DNA from: CAYSUS01 sp964434165
Lineage (GTDB): Bacteria > Planctomycetota > Planctomycetia > Pirellulales > Thermoguttaceae
Direction: 5' to 3'
DNA: 33,613 nt
Assembly (NCBI GenBank): GCA_964434165.1
Contig: CAYSUS010000081.1
Location: forward strand, 1-33,613
In this document: positions 1-7,615 of the stretch, in pieces
Layout of the letters: every line of letters begins with the position of its first letter
Position numbering within the stretch: the first letter of the stretch is position 1
Notes under the pieces: generated by a model
Told to the model about the DNA's origin: nothing
Seen by the model: only the letters and a program-made list of their open reading frames with translations
Databases searched by the model: none
Program-made: the position numbers and the translations under genes

Positions 1-76
1 GGGCTAGAAGGGCCCAATTGCGAGACCGTTGCAACACAACGGGTTAGGACGAAGGGCTAAGCGGGGTCCGTGGCCC

Positions 77-114
77 TTAAAAGTCCGTTGCTCTACCGAC
101 TGAGCTACAGCCTC
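77..114 (-). tRNA. 5' half of tRNA-Lys(UUU), interrupted after the anticodon loop
   Basis: On the minus strand, from 114 downwards, there is a normal tRNA 5' half: acceptor strand GAGGCTG, TA, D-arm GCTC/GAGC, 5' anticodon strand ACGGA and loop CTTTTAA with anticodon TTT at 81-79. The 3' anticodon strand (TCCGT) should follow at once, but the sequence continues GGGCCACGG and no 3' half with an acceptor end such as CAGCCTC appears before the window ends at base 1. The break falls exactly at the end of the anticodon loop, a common place for introns and for integrase crossovers. A good promoter lies upstream, so the gene may still be expressed. It could be an intron-bearing tRNA-Lys or a truncated relic; the missing flank would decide. 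Confidence 0.6.
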
Positions 115-135
115 GACGCGATGGACAGACCAGCG

Positions 136-164
136 AGTATCGGCAATCGCCCCGCACCGGTCAA
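136..164 (-). promoter_or_regulatory. sigma-70 type promoter for tRNA-Lys
   Basis: Read on the minus strand: TTGACC (164-159), a 17-base spacer, then GATACT (141-136). This is five of six matches at -35 and four of six at -10, ending 22 bases before the tRNA-Lys 5' end. It sits after the hairpin that follows tRNA-Ala, so the two tRNAs look like separate units. Confidence 0.6.
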
Positions 165-210
165 TTGGCAGTGATCGCCGCCGGTCCACCACGGCCGTCA
201 AACGACGCGA

Positions 211-237
211 CCCCTGCCGACCCGAGGTCGGCAGGGG
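211..237 (-). terminator. Perfect 12-bp GC-rich hairpin after tRNA-Ala
   Basis: CCCCTGCCGACC at 211-222 is the exact reverse complement of GGTCGGCAGGGG at 226-237, with a 3-base loop. It lies 18 bases after the 3' end of tRNA-Ala(CGC) and before the tRNA-Lys promoter, as expected for a terminator. There is no clear U-tract, so it may act as a processing or stabilising stem rather than a classic intrinsic terminator. Confidence 0.6.
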
Positions 238-255
238 CCTGATCGGTCGTTCAGG

Positions 256-328
256 TGGAGGTGATGGGGGTCGAACCCACGACCTCAGCATTGCGAACGC
301 TGCGCTCTCCCAACTGAGCTACACCCCC
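256..328 (-). tRNA. tRNA-Ala (anticodon CGC)
   Basis: Complete 73-nt cloverleaf: acceptor GGGGGTG/CACCTCC, D-arm GCTC/GAGC, anticodon arm CAGCG/TGCTG with loop TTCGCAA (anticodon CGC, reading GCG), and T-arm GTGGG/CCCAT with loop TTCGACC. It carries the G3:U70 wobble pair that identifies alanine tRNAs. The 3' CCA is not encoded; the next bases are CCT. Confidence 0.95.
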
Positions 329-373
329 AGATACGACACCGGCCTTTATCGGCGGAAAAGGCCGAACGCCTTG

Positions 374-402
374 ATTTTACGGTCCCTCCGGGGCTTTGTC
401 AA
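374..402 (-). promoter_or_regulatory. Strong sigma-70 type promoter for tRNA-Ala(CGC)
   Basis: On the minus strand: perfect TTGACA (402-397), a 17-base spacer and TAAAAT (379-374, five of six matches). The -10 ends 45 bases before the tRNA 5' end. This is one of the closest matches to consensus in the window, in keeping with a stable-RNA promoter. Between it and the end of the solute-binding gene (403-557) I see no gene or clear signal. Confidence 0.75.
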
Positions 403-557
403 AACCGGCCTGAACCCCACGAATTATGGTAAACGATATTCCACCTCGTGGGGGATGTTCCGGGATGCTGCGTCCCCTGCTTCCCTTGTAGGACAGGACT
501 CTGGGCGGAGCGGTTCACGCCGGCATTCCACCCCGGGGCCGCGTCACCACCGCCCCG

Positions 558-2204
558 TTACTCCAGCCCCAGGCTGCGACGATACGCTCGGCGCTGACCC
601 TCGGCCCCCAGTTCCTCGGTGATCTGGCTCCATCGTTGGGCGGCCTCCTTGAGCGCCTCCTCCGCGGTCCTCTCCCCCAGCACCGCTTGCGCCACGGCCC
701 GGTCGAGGGCCTGGAAGTACTGCTGTCGACCGGGAATCCGCAGTGCGAACAGCCACTGCGACGAGGTCAGCGAAGCCTGGACCGCCTGCGCGTAGTCCAA
801 GGCCGCCGCGTCGGGCATGGGCGGTTCGACCCACGCGGCAACCTTGGACTTGCCGGCCGCGTCGCTCCTGCGGAACAGCGTGGTCGCCTCGCTGGCCGAT
901 TGACGCGGTCCCGCTCCCTGGCGTCCGGCAAGCCAGAACGCCAGACGCAGGGCCGCTTCCGGGCACGGCGACTCCTTGCTCACCGCGACCAGGCGCCCGG
1001 CCACCGCCAACAGCGGCACGCGCCGCAGGTCGTCCGTCGCCCGCCACTGGCCCGCGCCGCGGTCGAATACGGTCCGCGCGCCCGGCAGGGGCGCGACGGC
1101 GCACGCGACCGGCTCGGCTACGTTCTCGGGCAGGTCGGCCGCTGCCGAGGGCCAGGTCAGGGCCATGCCGCAGTTGCCCTTCCAGAAGGCCTGGCGGGCT
1201 GCGGCGGGATCGGTCTCCAGCAGGCGGTCGGCCGATCCGGTCTCGGCCGCGGCCACCAGCTCCTCCAGCGCCCGCACAAAGGGCGGAGCGGCCAGGCACG
1301 GCTCCATGGTCTGGATGTCGAACAGCGTGGAGTAGCTGTCGGGCGTTTTCGCGTAGGACGCCGCCCTGGCCAGCAGAACCTGCGCGCGCCAGCCCGCGGC
1401 AAGCGGCTCGATCGTGCCGGCCCAGTCTGCGGGGTTGGGTGCCTCGATGCCGGACTTGGCCCCGTCGGCGAGGGCTTGCGCCGCCCGCTGGTACTCCTCC
1501 CAGGTTTCGGGCGGCCGGAGATCGAGCTGCTCGAACAGGTCGGCGCGGTAGTAGCACACCAGCACGGGCGATCCCAGCGGCACCGCGTACACACCCTCGC
1601 CCCAGGCCGCTTCGCGCAGGCGGACCAGGTCGAACATGTCGGACCACGGCTCGTCGTAGGGCACCAACTGACGACGATCCAATTCCAACAGATGGCCCGG
1701 CTCGGCCAGAACCCCGAGCAAGCGCGAAGGGAACACCAACACGTCCGCCTCGGGCGTCTTCGAGGGATCGAAATCGGCCTCGGTCCCACGGGAGATGCGG
1801 ATCTCGCCGCCGGTCTCGGTCTGCCACTGCCCGTGAAGCTGTTCCACGGTCCGGGTGAGGGTCGGATCGCCGAGGACGAGTACGGAGAGAGGAGCCGTGC
1901 CCTCCTCTCCACCGTTCTTCTCCTTCTCGCCACGGCCCGAGCATCCCACGGCAACGACCGTCAAGGCCACAAGCCCCCAGAAGGCGCAGGCCGTGGACAA
2001 GGGGGCCAAGACCCGCCGGGCGGAGTACGCATCGGGGCGCAGGACGGCCCGCGGCTCCCGCTCCCCGCGATCGGTTGTCGGGCCCGGCGTGCCGCCGGGC
2101 CTGCCAGGATGCCGCGACTGGCTGAAGATCATGGCTGCCGTTTCCCCTGGTTGGTGGATGAAGGGGTATCCCTGCTGGTTTGTGCCCTCGGAAGCTTCTT
2201 TCAC
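558..2204 (-). CDS. ABC-type extracellular solute-binding lipoprotein (orphan)
   Basis: 548 aa. A hydrophobic segment ends in the lipobox-like LTVVAVGC with Cys88, so the mature protein is probably a lipoprotein. The rest resembles bacterial family 1/8 sugar-binding proteins: an early LSVLVLGDPTLTRTVEQ strand, ADVLVFPSRLLGVLAE, VPLGSPVLVCYYRADLFEQ, and a hinge region with PETWEEYQRAAQAL. These are typical of binding proteins for oligosaccharides or polyols. The GTG at 2204 is chosen because AAGGAG lies five bases upstream; it leaves an unusually long (about 60 aa) stretch before the signal segment, so the true start could be internal. No permease or ATPase genes lie beside it in the window. 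The ligand is unknown. Confidence 0.8.
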   Translation of the reverse strand: MKEASEGTNQQGYPFIHQPGETAAMIFSQSRHPGRPGGTPGPTTDRGEREPRAVLRPDAYSARRVLAPLSTACAFWGLVALTVVAVGCSGRGEKEKNGGEEGTAPLSVLVLGDPTLTRTVEQLHGQWQTETGGEIRISRGTEADFDPSKTPEADVLVFPSRLLGVLAEPGHLLELDRRQLVPYDEPWSDMFDLVRLREAAWGEGVYAVPLGSPVLVCYYRADLFEQLDLRPPETWEEYQRAAQALADGAKSGIEAPNPADWAGTIEPLAAGWRAQVLLARAASYAKTPDSYSTLFDIQTMEPCLAAPPFVRALEELVAAAETGSADRLLETDPAAARQAFWKGNCGMALTWPSAAADLPENVAEPVACAVAPLPGARTVFDRGAGQWRATDDLRRVPLLAVAGRLVAVSKESPCPEAALRLAFWLAGRQGAGPRQSASEATTLFRRSDAAGKSKVAAWVEPPMPDAAALDYAQAVQASLTSSQWLFALRIPGRQQYFQALDRAVAQAVLGERTAEEALKEAAQRWSQITEELGAEGQRRAYRRSLGLE

Positions 2205-2272
2205 GTAGCTCCTTACGATGACCGCGGGGCTTGGTTCGCCCGCCCCGCCTGGCCTGCCTCGGGATCCCGGCT

Positions 2273-2301
2273 TTGGCAGCCAGCCGAGTTGCGGCTAGAC
2301 T
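2273..2301 (+). promoter_or_regulatory. Candidate sigma-70 promoter for the DUF6798-Nudix-GNAT genes
   Basis: TTGGCA (2273-2278), a 17-base spacer and TAGACT (2296-2301): five of six and four of six consensus matches. It lies in the space between the divergent binding-protein gene and the GTG at 2370, implying a leader of about 60 bases. Confidence 0.5.
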
Positions 2302-2369
2302 GGTGCGGCTGCCGATCCGAGCGTGGACCATCGGCAGTCCCTCCCCCCACCAGCCAGCCGCCTGACGCC

Positions 2370-3992
2370 GTGAGCGACGCCCTCCCCAACCTCGGATGGA
2401 GCATCGAGGACTCGGCGGACCGCCGCCATCGCGCGGCGATCGCGCTGGCCGAGACGGGGGCGGTGTTTCTCGTGTTCGCGATCCACGGGGCGTGGCCGGT
2501 GCCCGAGGTCAACGAGCCCCACTACCTGGGCAAGGCGATCCACTACTGGAACCCGACCTGGATCCCCCAGGACTTCTTCCTCGACTCGGCCGACACGCAC
2601 AAGCTCTTCTACTTCGCGGTCGGCTGGCTGTCCCTGTTTCTCTCCCCCACGGCCCTGGCCTGGACCGGGCGCGTGGCGACCTGGGCCCTGATGGCGTGGG
2701 GCTGGCAGCGGCTGAATTCCGCCGTGCTGCGCCGGCCGTGGTACTGCGTGCTGACCGCGGCCCTGCTGGTCGGGCTGATCGATCGGTTCCACATGGCCGG
2801 GGAGTGGCTCGTCGGCGGCGTCGAGGCCAAGGGGTTCGCTTGGGCCCTCGTGTTCTTCGGCCTGGACGCCCTGCTGCGGAGTCGGTGGAACCTGGCGTGG
2901 CTGCTGCTGGGCGGGGCGGCCGCGTTTCACGTCCTGGTGGGAGGTTGGGCCGTGGTGGCGGCCGGCGCTGCCTGGCTCGCGGCCGGCCCGCGTCGTGCGC
3001 CTCTTCGTACGATGTGGCCGGGCCTGGTCGGCGGACTGGCACTGGCCCTCGTGGGCGTGGTGCCCGCCATCAGGTTGACGTGGGGCGTGGACCCGGCGGT
3101 GGTCCGCGAGGCCAACCGCATCTACGTGTTCGAGCGGCTCGCCCACCATCTCGACTTCCTCAGCTTCGACCTCGGGTTCCGCATTCGCTTCCTCGCCCTC
3201 GCCGCTGCCACGTTTCTGCTCCTGCGTACGCCGCCCCGTTCGGAGCGCCTAAGGGCCCTGCAGGGCTTTTTCTTCGGCGCGTTGGGCATCGCCGGGGTGG
3301 GCGCCGTCATGTCCGTTGTGTTGCGCGGGGCTCCTGACATCCAGGCGGCCCTGCTCCGCTTCTACTGGTTCCGGCTGGCCGACGTCGTCGTGCCGGCCAC
3401 GGCCGCCCTGGCCATGGGATACTGCGTTGCGGACCATCTTCGAACCCGCCGCCGCTGGGGCTCGGTCTGGCTGGCCGTGACGCTTGTCCTGGCCGTAATG
3501 CACCTGGGACCGTTGCTGGTGCTTCGCGTGCAGCCGGCGGTGCCGCCCGCCTTTCGCGTCCACGAAGACCGATGGCGCAGCCCGCAGGACCAACTGGCCG
3601 ACTACGTCGCGTGGCGCGAGGCCTGCGCCTGGGTGGCCCACTCGGGCGCCGTGGAGCCCGACGCGCGGTTCCTCACGCCGAGGCTCAACCAGACCTTCAA
3701 ATGGTATGCGCGCCGCAGCGACGTGGTGACGCAGAAGGACGTGCCGCAGGACGCGGCTTCGATCGTCGAATGGTGGCAGCGGATGACGGACATCTACGGC
3801 ACGGGCAGCGACGAGCCGGGACGCCGCTGGCACGGCTCGCTGGCCCGCCGATCACCCGCCAAGGTCGTGGACTTGGCCCGCAAGTACGGGGCCGACTACC
3901 TTCTGACCGACGCGAAGCCGCGCCTGCCGCTGGAGATCGCGCACCGCAATCGCAGGTTCACGATCTATCGCCTGCCCCCGCAGTGGCCATGA
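2370..3992 (+). CDS. Polytopic membrane protein, DUF6798-like
   Basis: 540 aa from the GTG at 2370. After a short cytoplasmic start (about 30 aa) there are roughly eight to ten membrane segments up to about residue 390, then a soluble C-terminal domain of about 140 aa. The early loop NEPHYLGKAIHYWNP, followed by DFFLDSADTHKLFYF, is characteristic of planctomycete DUF6798 proteins and recalls the first outer loop of GT-C transferases, where acidic residues bind the lipid donor. The C-terminal part (LTPRLNQTFKWYARR, then KYGADYLLTD) resembles the soluble tail of such proteins. No reaction is established. The start lacks a clear ribosome binding site; longer in-frame extension runs antisense to the neighbour and is rejected. 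The stop overlaps the next start (ATGA). Confidence 0.75.
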   Translation: MSDALPNLGWSIEDSADRRHRAAIALAETGAVFLVFAIHGAWPVPEVNEPHYLGKAIHYWNPTWIPQDFFLDSADTHKLFYFAVGWLSLFLSPTALAWTGRVATWALMAWGWQRLNSAVLRRPWYCVLTAALLVGLIDRFHMAGEWLVGGVEAKGFAWALVFFGLDALLRSRWNLAWLLLGGAAAFHVLVGGWAVVAAGAAWLAAGPRRAPLRTMWPGLVGGLALALVGVVPAIRLTWGVDPAVVREANRIYVFERLAHHLDFLSFDLGFRIRFLALAAATFLLLRTPPRSERLRALQGFFFGALGIAGVGAVMSVVLRGAPDIQAALLRFYWFRLADVVVPATAALAMGYCVADHLRTRRRWGSVWLAVTLVLAVMHLGPLLVLRVQPAVPPAFRVHEDRWRSPQDQLADYVAWREACAWVAHSGAVEPDARFLTPRLNQTFKWYARRSDVVTQKDVPQDAASIVEWWQRMTDIYGTGSDEPGRRWHGSLARRSPAKVVDLARKYGADYLLTDAKPRLPLEIAHRNRRFTIYRLPPQWP

Positions 3993-4663
3993 ACCCCCGC
4001 CTGCCGGAACTGCTGGCCGAGCGCCTGCGCCGCCCCCTGCCCGGACCGATGGTCGGGTCGCGGTTCGAGCCGTGGCCGCGCGAAGACCGCCACTACGACG
4101 CGGCCCCGCCCGACGCGCGATCCGCCGCCGTGCTGCTGCTCCTCTATCCCCACCGCGACGCCTGGCACCTGCCGCTGATCGTGCGGCCCGGCGGATCGGA
4201 GCCGCACGCCGGCCAGGTGGCCCTGCCCGGCGGGGCGCTGGAGCCCGGCGAGGACACGGCGCAGGCGGCGCTGCGGGAATTCGAGGAGGAGCTGGGGCCC
4301 GCGCGAGCGGCCGTGCATCTGCTCGGGCGTCTGTCGCCCGTGTACGTGTACGTCAGCAACTACGTCGTCTCGCCCTGGGTAGGACGAACGCCCCTGCGTC
4401 CGGCGCTGGAGCCCAATGTCCTGGAGGTGCGGGAGGTGCTCGAAGTGCCGCTTCTGCACCTGCTCGACGCCGCCCAGTTCGGCAGCCACGGGCGGACGTG
4501 GAAGGGAAGGCCGTTCACGGCTCCGCATTTCGTCTTCGGCGGGCACCGCATCTGGGGCGCGACCTGCATGATCCTCGGCGAGCTGGTCACGCTGCTGGAG
4601 GAAATCGAGCCGCAAGCGGCCGCTCGCCAGGCGCCTCGGCAGGTGCCGGGAGACCGGACGTGA
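3989..4663 (+). CDS. Nudix hydrolase, CoA pyrophosphatase-like
   Basis: 224 aa. The Nudix box is plain: G(x5)E(x7)REFEEELG in the stretch starting GGALEPGED. Just before it, RPGGSEPHAGQVALPGG matches the extra UPF0035 signature of coenzyme A diphosphatases (NudL/PCD1 type), which cleave CoA into phosphopantetheine and 3',5'-ADP. The sequence following the box (LGRLSPVYVYVSNYVVSPWV) also fits this subgroup. The ATG overlaps the stop of the DUF6798-like gene, so the two are translationally coupled. A general nucleoside-diphosphate hydrolase is the alternative. Confidence 0.88.
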   Translation: MNPRLPELLAERLRRPLPGPMVGSRFEPWPREDRHYDAAPPDARSAAVLLLLYPHRDAWHLPLIVRPGGSEPHAGQVALPGGALEPGEDTAQAALREFEEELGPARAAVHLLGRLSPVYVYVSNYVVSPWVGRTPLRPALEPNVLEVREVLEVPLLHLLDAAQFGSHGRTWKGRPFTAPHFVFGGHRIWGATCMILGELVTLLEEIEPQAAARQAPRQVPGDRT

Positions 4664-4679
4664 CTGCGGCCAGGGGGCT

Positions 4680-5909
4680 ATGCTTGAGTGGACCCCCTAT
4701 CCCCCGGCCGTGCCGATGGGCGAACTGCACCTCGACTGCATCACGAGCCCCGACGACCTCCGCGCCCAGGCCGGGGTCTGGGACGACCTGTGGGAGCGGA
4801 GCCACGTGAGCCTGCCGACCGCGCGGGCCGAGGCGGTCGCCCTCTGGCTGGAGCACTTCGCGCCCAGATCGCGGTTCGCGGGCCTGATGGTAACCGAGGG
4901 CGGTCGGGCCGTGGCCGCGATGCCGCTCGTCGGTCGGCGCGTGAAGCGAGTGTTTCCCGCAGCCGATCTGACATGGAACTCCTGGTCCACCAACGGCGAG
5001 CTGCTTGTCGATCCCTCGGCGGCAAGCGACGACGCCATGGACCGACTCGTCGGCGCCCTGGGCGATCTGCCGTGGCCTCTGCTGTGGTTCGAGCTGGCGC
5101 CGATCCGCACGCGACGATGGCAGGCATTGGCGGCCGCGACGATGCGCAACGGCCTGGCTTCGGAAACCCGTGCCCGGTACTGGATCGGAACCGTGTCCGT
5201 CCGAGGAGACTTGCACGAGTATCTCGCGTCCCGTTCAAGAGGCCTGCGCAAGTCCACCCGCGCGAAGCTGCGGCGGTTAGGCCGACTGGGATGCGTCCGC
5301 CTGCGGAGGCTCGACCGGCTCGCGCCGGAAGACGTCGGGCCCTGGCTCGACCGTGCCTGGGAGATCGAGGACCGCGGATGGAAGGGCACCAGCGGCAGCT
5401 CCGTGCTCCGCACGCCGGGCCAGAGCGGCTTTTATCGCCGGCAGGCCGAATGGCTTGCCCGATGCGGGTTGCTGCGACTGAGCTTCCTGGAGCTGGACCG
5501 TCGGCCGATCGCTTTCGTGGTGGGCTGCCAGGGCAAGGACGTCCATCACTGCCAGAAGATCGGTTTCGATCCCGACCTGGCGCGCTACAGCCCCGGCCAG
5601 TTGCTCTGGTCCCTGCTCATCGAGTCGCTCGAGGAGGACCGGTCGTGCCGGGTCCTCGACTTCCAGGGGCCGCTCACCCAATCGCTCCGGAGCTGGGCCA
5701 CGCACGGCTACGTGATCGGGCGCCTTGTCGTGCCCACGCGACCGGCCGGCCGCCTGCTTCTGACGGGATACCGGCTGGCGGGGAGGCTCGCGCGATCGCC
5801 GCATCCCTGCCGGACCGAGCGCTTCAACGAGCCGCATCCATCGCCTATAGTGGAGGGTTCCCCATCCGAGTGCCCGGCCCACGAGGTTCTGCCTGACGCG
5901 GGAATCTGA
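4680..5909 (+). CDS. GNAT-fold acetyltransferase, CelD/BcsL type
   Basis: 409 aa. The layout fits the Acetyltransf_6 (CelD/BcsL) family: an N-terminal GNAT-like half containing VTEGGRAVAAMPLVGRR and TWNSWSTNGELLVD, and a second half with SRSRGLRKSTRAKLRR, then GFYRRQAEWLA, LSFLELDRRPIAFVVG and YSPGQLLWSLLIESL, which is the usual end of the acyl-CoA site. Such proteins often accompany exopolysaccharide or lipid-modification genes and are thought to acylate sugars or amino sugars. The start at 4680 lies 16 bases after the Nudix stop; a second ATG at 4716 is possible. The last 30 residues look unstructured, and the probable promoter of the next gene lies inside them. Confidence 0.8.
   Translation: MLEWTPYPPAVPMGELHLDCITSPDDLRAQAGVWDDLWERSHVSLPTARAEAVALWLEHFAPRSRFAGLMVTEGGRAVAAMPLVGRRVKRVFPAADLTWNSWSTNGELLVDPSAASDDAMDRLVGALGDLPWPLLWFELAPIRTRRWQALAAATMRNGLASETRARYWIGTVSVRGDLHEYLASRSRGLRKSTRAKLRRLGRLGCVRLRRLDRLAPEDVGPWLDRAWEIEDRGWKGTSGSSVLRTPGQSGFYRRQAEWLARCGLLRLSFLELDRRPIAFVVGCQGKDVHHCQKIGFDPDLARYSPGQLLWSLLIESLEEDRSCRVLDFQGPLTQSLRSWATHGYVIGRLVVPTRPAGRLLLTGYRLAGRLARSPHPCRTERFNEPHPSPIVEGSPSECPAHEVLPDAGI
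5823..5851 (+). promoter_or_regulatory. Candidate promoter inside the end of the acetyltransferase gene
   Basis: TTCAAC (5823-5828), a 17-base spacer and TATAGT (5846-5851, five of six). It lies about 100 bases before the HAD gene at 5954 and could start the glycan-locus transcript. The -35 is weak (three of six). Confidence 0.4.
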
Positions 5910-5953
5910 GGGCGGGTCGATCCGCGAGGCGAACTGGAGTCGCGCAAGCTAGC

Positions 5954-6670
5954 ATGAGCCCCCCGAACCGCCACGCCCGCGCCGTCGTGTTCGACATGGA
6001 CGGCCTGATGTTCAACACCGAGGAGGTTTACTGGCACGTGGGGTCGGAGCTGCTCGGGCGCCGGGGGCGCGCGTTCACGCGAGAGATCAGCGACGCCATG
6101 ATGGGCCGCCCGCCGGAGGCCTCGTTCCAGGTGATGATCGACCATTGCGGCCTGGACGACCGTTGGCAGGACCTGGCGGCCGAGTCGGAGGAGATCTACT
6201 TCGGTCTTCTGGACAAGTACGTCCAGCCCATGCCGGGGTTGTCCGATCTGCTCGATGCCTTGGAAGCGGCGGGCATTCCCAAGGCGATCGCCACCAGCAG
6301 CAGCCGGCGGACGCTGAGCGAGCTTCTGGGTCGATTCGGGCTGGAGCCCCGTTTCGCGTTCACGCTCACGGCCGAGGACATCCGCCGGGGCAAGCCCGAC
6401 CCGGAGATCTATCTGCTGGCTGCCCAGCGGTTCGGGCTCCCCCCGAGCGAGGTCCTGGTGCTGGAGGACAGCCAGACCGGGTGCCGGGCGGCGGCGGCGG
6501 CAGGGACGTTCACCGTGGCGGTGCCGGCCGAGCACAGCCACGGCCACGACTTCAGCGTGGCCTCGCTGGTCGTGGATCACCTGGCCGACGCCAGGCTCTA
6601 CGGCGCGCTGGGACTGCCGGCTCCGTGCGCCGGCGGCGCGGTGCGCGGCCCCCGCCCCGGCTCGTCTTGA
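5954..6670 (+). CDS. HAD-superfamily phosphatase/phosphomutase, beta-phosphoglucomutase-like
   Basis: 238 aa. All four HAD motifs are present: nucleophile motif FDMDGLMFNTE near the start (the first Asp is phosphorylated, the second is the acid/base), ATSSSRRT (motif II), GKPDPEIY (motif III Lys) and VLEDSQTG (motif IV). The helical cap between motifs I and II (about residues 25-90) and the order of motifs fit the beta-phosphoglucomutase/sugar-phosphatase branch. As the first gene of the glycan locus it probably dephosphorylates or isomerises a sugar or polyol phosphate; the exact substrate cannot be read. The C-terminal 15 residues are low-complexity. Confidence 0.88.
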   Translation: MSPPNRHARAVVFDMDGLMFNTEEVYWHVGSELLGRRGRAFTREISDAMMGRPPEASFQVMIDHCGLDDRWQDLAAESEEIYFGLLDKYVQPMPGLSDLLDALEAAGIPKAIATSSSRRTLSELLGRFGLEPRFAFTLTAEDIRRGKPDPEIYLLAAQRFGLPPSEVLVLEDSQTGCRAAAAAGTFTVAVPAEHSHGHDFSVASLVVDHLADARLYGALGLPAPCAGGAVRGPRPGSS

Positions 6671-6696
6671 CGGCAAGCGAAGGGGCGCGTTAGATT
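6667..6696 (+). promoter_or_regulatory. Candidate promoter for the nucleotidyltransferase gene
   Basis: TTGACG (6667-6672, five of six) overlaps the stop codon of the upstream HAD gene; TAGATT (6691-6696, four of six) follows after 18 bases. The predicted start is about 50 bases before the ATG at 6756. Confidence 0.45.
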
Positions 6697-6755
6697 CGCA
6701 TGCGCGCTTGGGCCATGCGCGGGGAGCACGGGCGTCAAGGACGGGGGAACGCCGC

Positions 6756-7505
6756 ATGTTGGAGACGCTGGGAATCGTGCAAGCATGCTTTGCCTCGCGC
6801 TCCGGCCGGGCGAGGGCGGCCCGCAGGCTCGGCGGCAAGTCGGTGCTCGAGTGGGTGGTGCGCCGCGCCACGGACTGCCAGCAGCTTGAGGGCGTGATCG
6901 TCGTCACCAGCTCGGCGGCGGAGAACGCCTTCGTCCAGGATCTCGTGCCGCTGGACGTGCCGGTGTTCGTCGGCCCCCAGCCCCACGCCCTGGGCCGATT
7001 CGTGGCCGCGCTGAACGAGTATCCCGCCCGGGCGGCCGTGCGGATCTGCGCGGAAACGCCGTACGTCGATCCGGTGCTCGTGGACCGGCTGGTCGCCACC
7101 GCGCGACTGACCGATCCGTGCGACTACGCGACCTACTGCCTGCGGGACGGCCGGCCCGCCATCCTCTCGCCGGTCGGCGTGTTTGCTGAATGGTTTCGCA
7201 CCAAGTCGCTCTTCAGGGCGGCGCGGAGCGCCCGATCGGCGGCCGACCGCGAGTCCGTGACGCGCTACTTCTACACCCACCCCGAGAAGTTTCATCTGTG
7301 CTTGATTCCCGCCCCTTCGCAGATCGACCGCGACGACGTGCGCTTGACGTGCGACCACGAGGAGGACTGGGAGAACACCCTGACGATCTTCGAGGCCCTC
7401 GGCCCCGAGCAACTGGATTGGCAAAGGATTGCTAGGCTTCTGGACCACCAGCCTGCGCTGCGCATGCGGATGAAGGCCCTCAACCGGGTCCACGCCAGGA
7501 CCTGA
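6756..7505 (+). CDS. SpsF/KdsB-like nucleotidyltransferase with altered signature
   Basis: 249 aa. The fold order is that of SpsF (COG1861) and CMP-Kdo synthetase: an N-terminal nucleotide strand, LGGKSVLEWVVRRA, VIVVTSS, VPVFVGPQPHALGRFVAAL, VRICAETPYVDPVLVDRLV, and a C-terminal VRLTCDHEEDWENTLTIFEAL, the usual DxxxD-type end. The family normally starts IQAR..S.RLPGK; here it reads IVQACFASRSGRARAARR, so the Arg of QAR is Cys and the RLPGK loop is replaced. The usual GD.P.(I)DP is AETPYVDP. The rest of the fold is intact, so it may use a different substrate or have lost activity. It sits between two HAD phosphatases, which suggests they act on the same activated sugar or alcohol. Confidence 0.75.
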   Translation: MLETLGIVQACFASRSGRARAARRLGGKSVLEWVVRRATDCQQLEGVIVVTSSAAENAFVQDLVPLDVPVFVGPQPHALGRFVAALNEYPARAAVRICAETPYVDPVLVDRLVATARLTDPCDYATYCLRDGRPAILSPVGVFAEWFRTKSLFRAARSARSAADRESVTRYFYTHPEKFHLCLIPAPSQIDRDDVRLTCDHEEDWENTLTIFEALGPEQLDWQRIARLLDHQPALRMRMKALNRVHART

Positions 7506-7615
7506 TGCGGGCTCCGGCCCGCGTGCCGGACGGCCTCCGCCACGGCGTGACGCGTCCCAGACGAGCGTCGGCCGCTGCCCCCGGCGCCTCGCCGCCTTTC
7601 GAAAGGATTCGAAAG

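Noticed and set aside
1..76. Group I intron in the tRNA-Lys gene
   Set aside because: No guide pairing with the exon and no core elements can be recognised in the visible bases; kept only as a possibility in the findings.
636..2369. Very long plus-strand frame continuing upstream of the DUF6798-like gene
   Set aside because: It runs antisense to the solute-binding gene with Arg/Gly-rich composition typical of shadow frames; the promoter at 2273-2301 and the GTG at 2370 fit the membrane protein start better.
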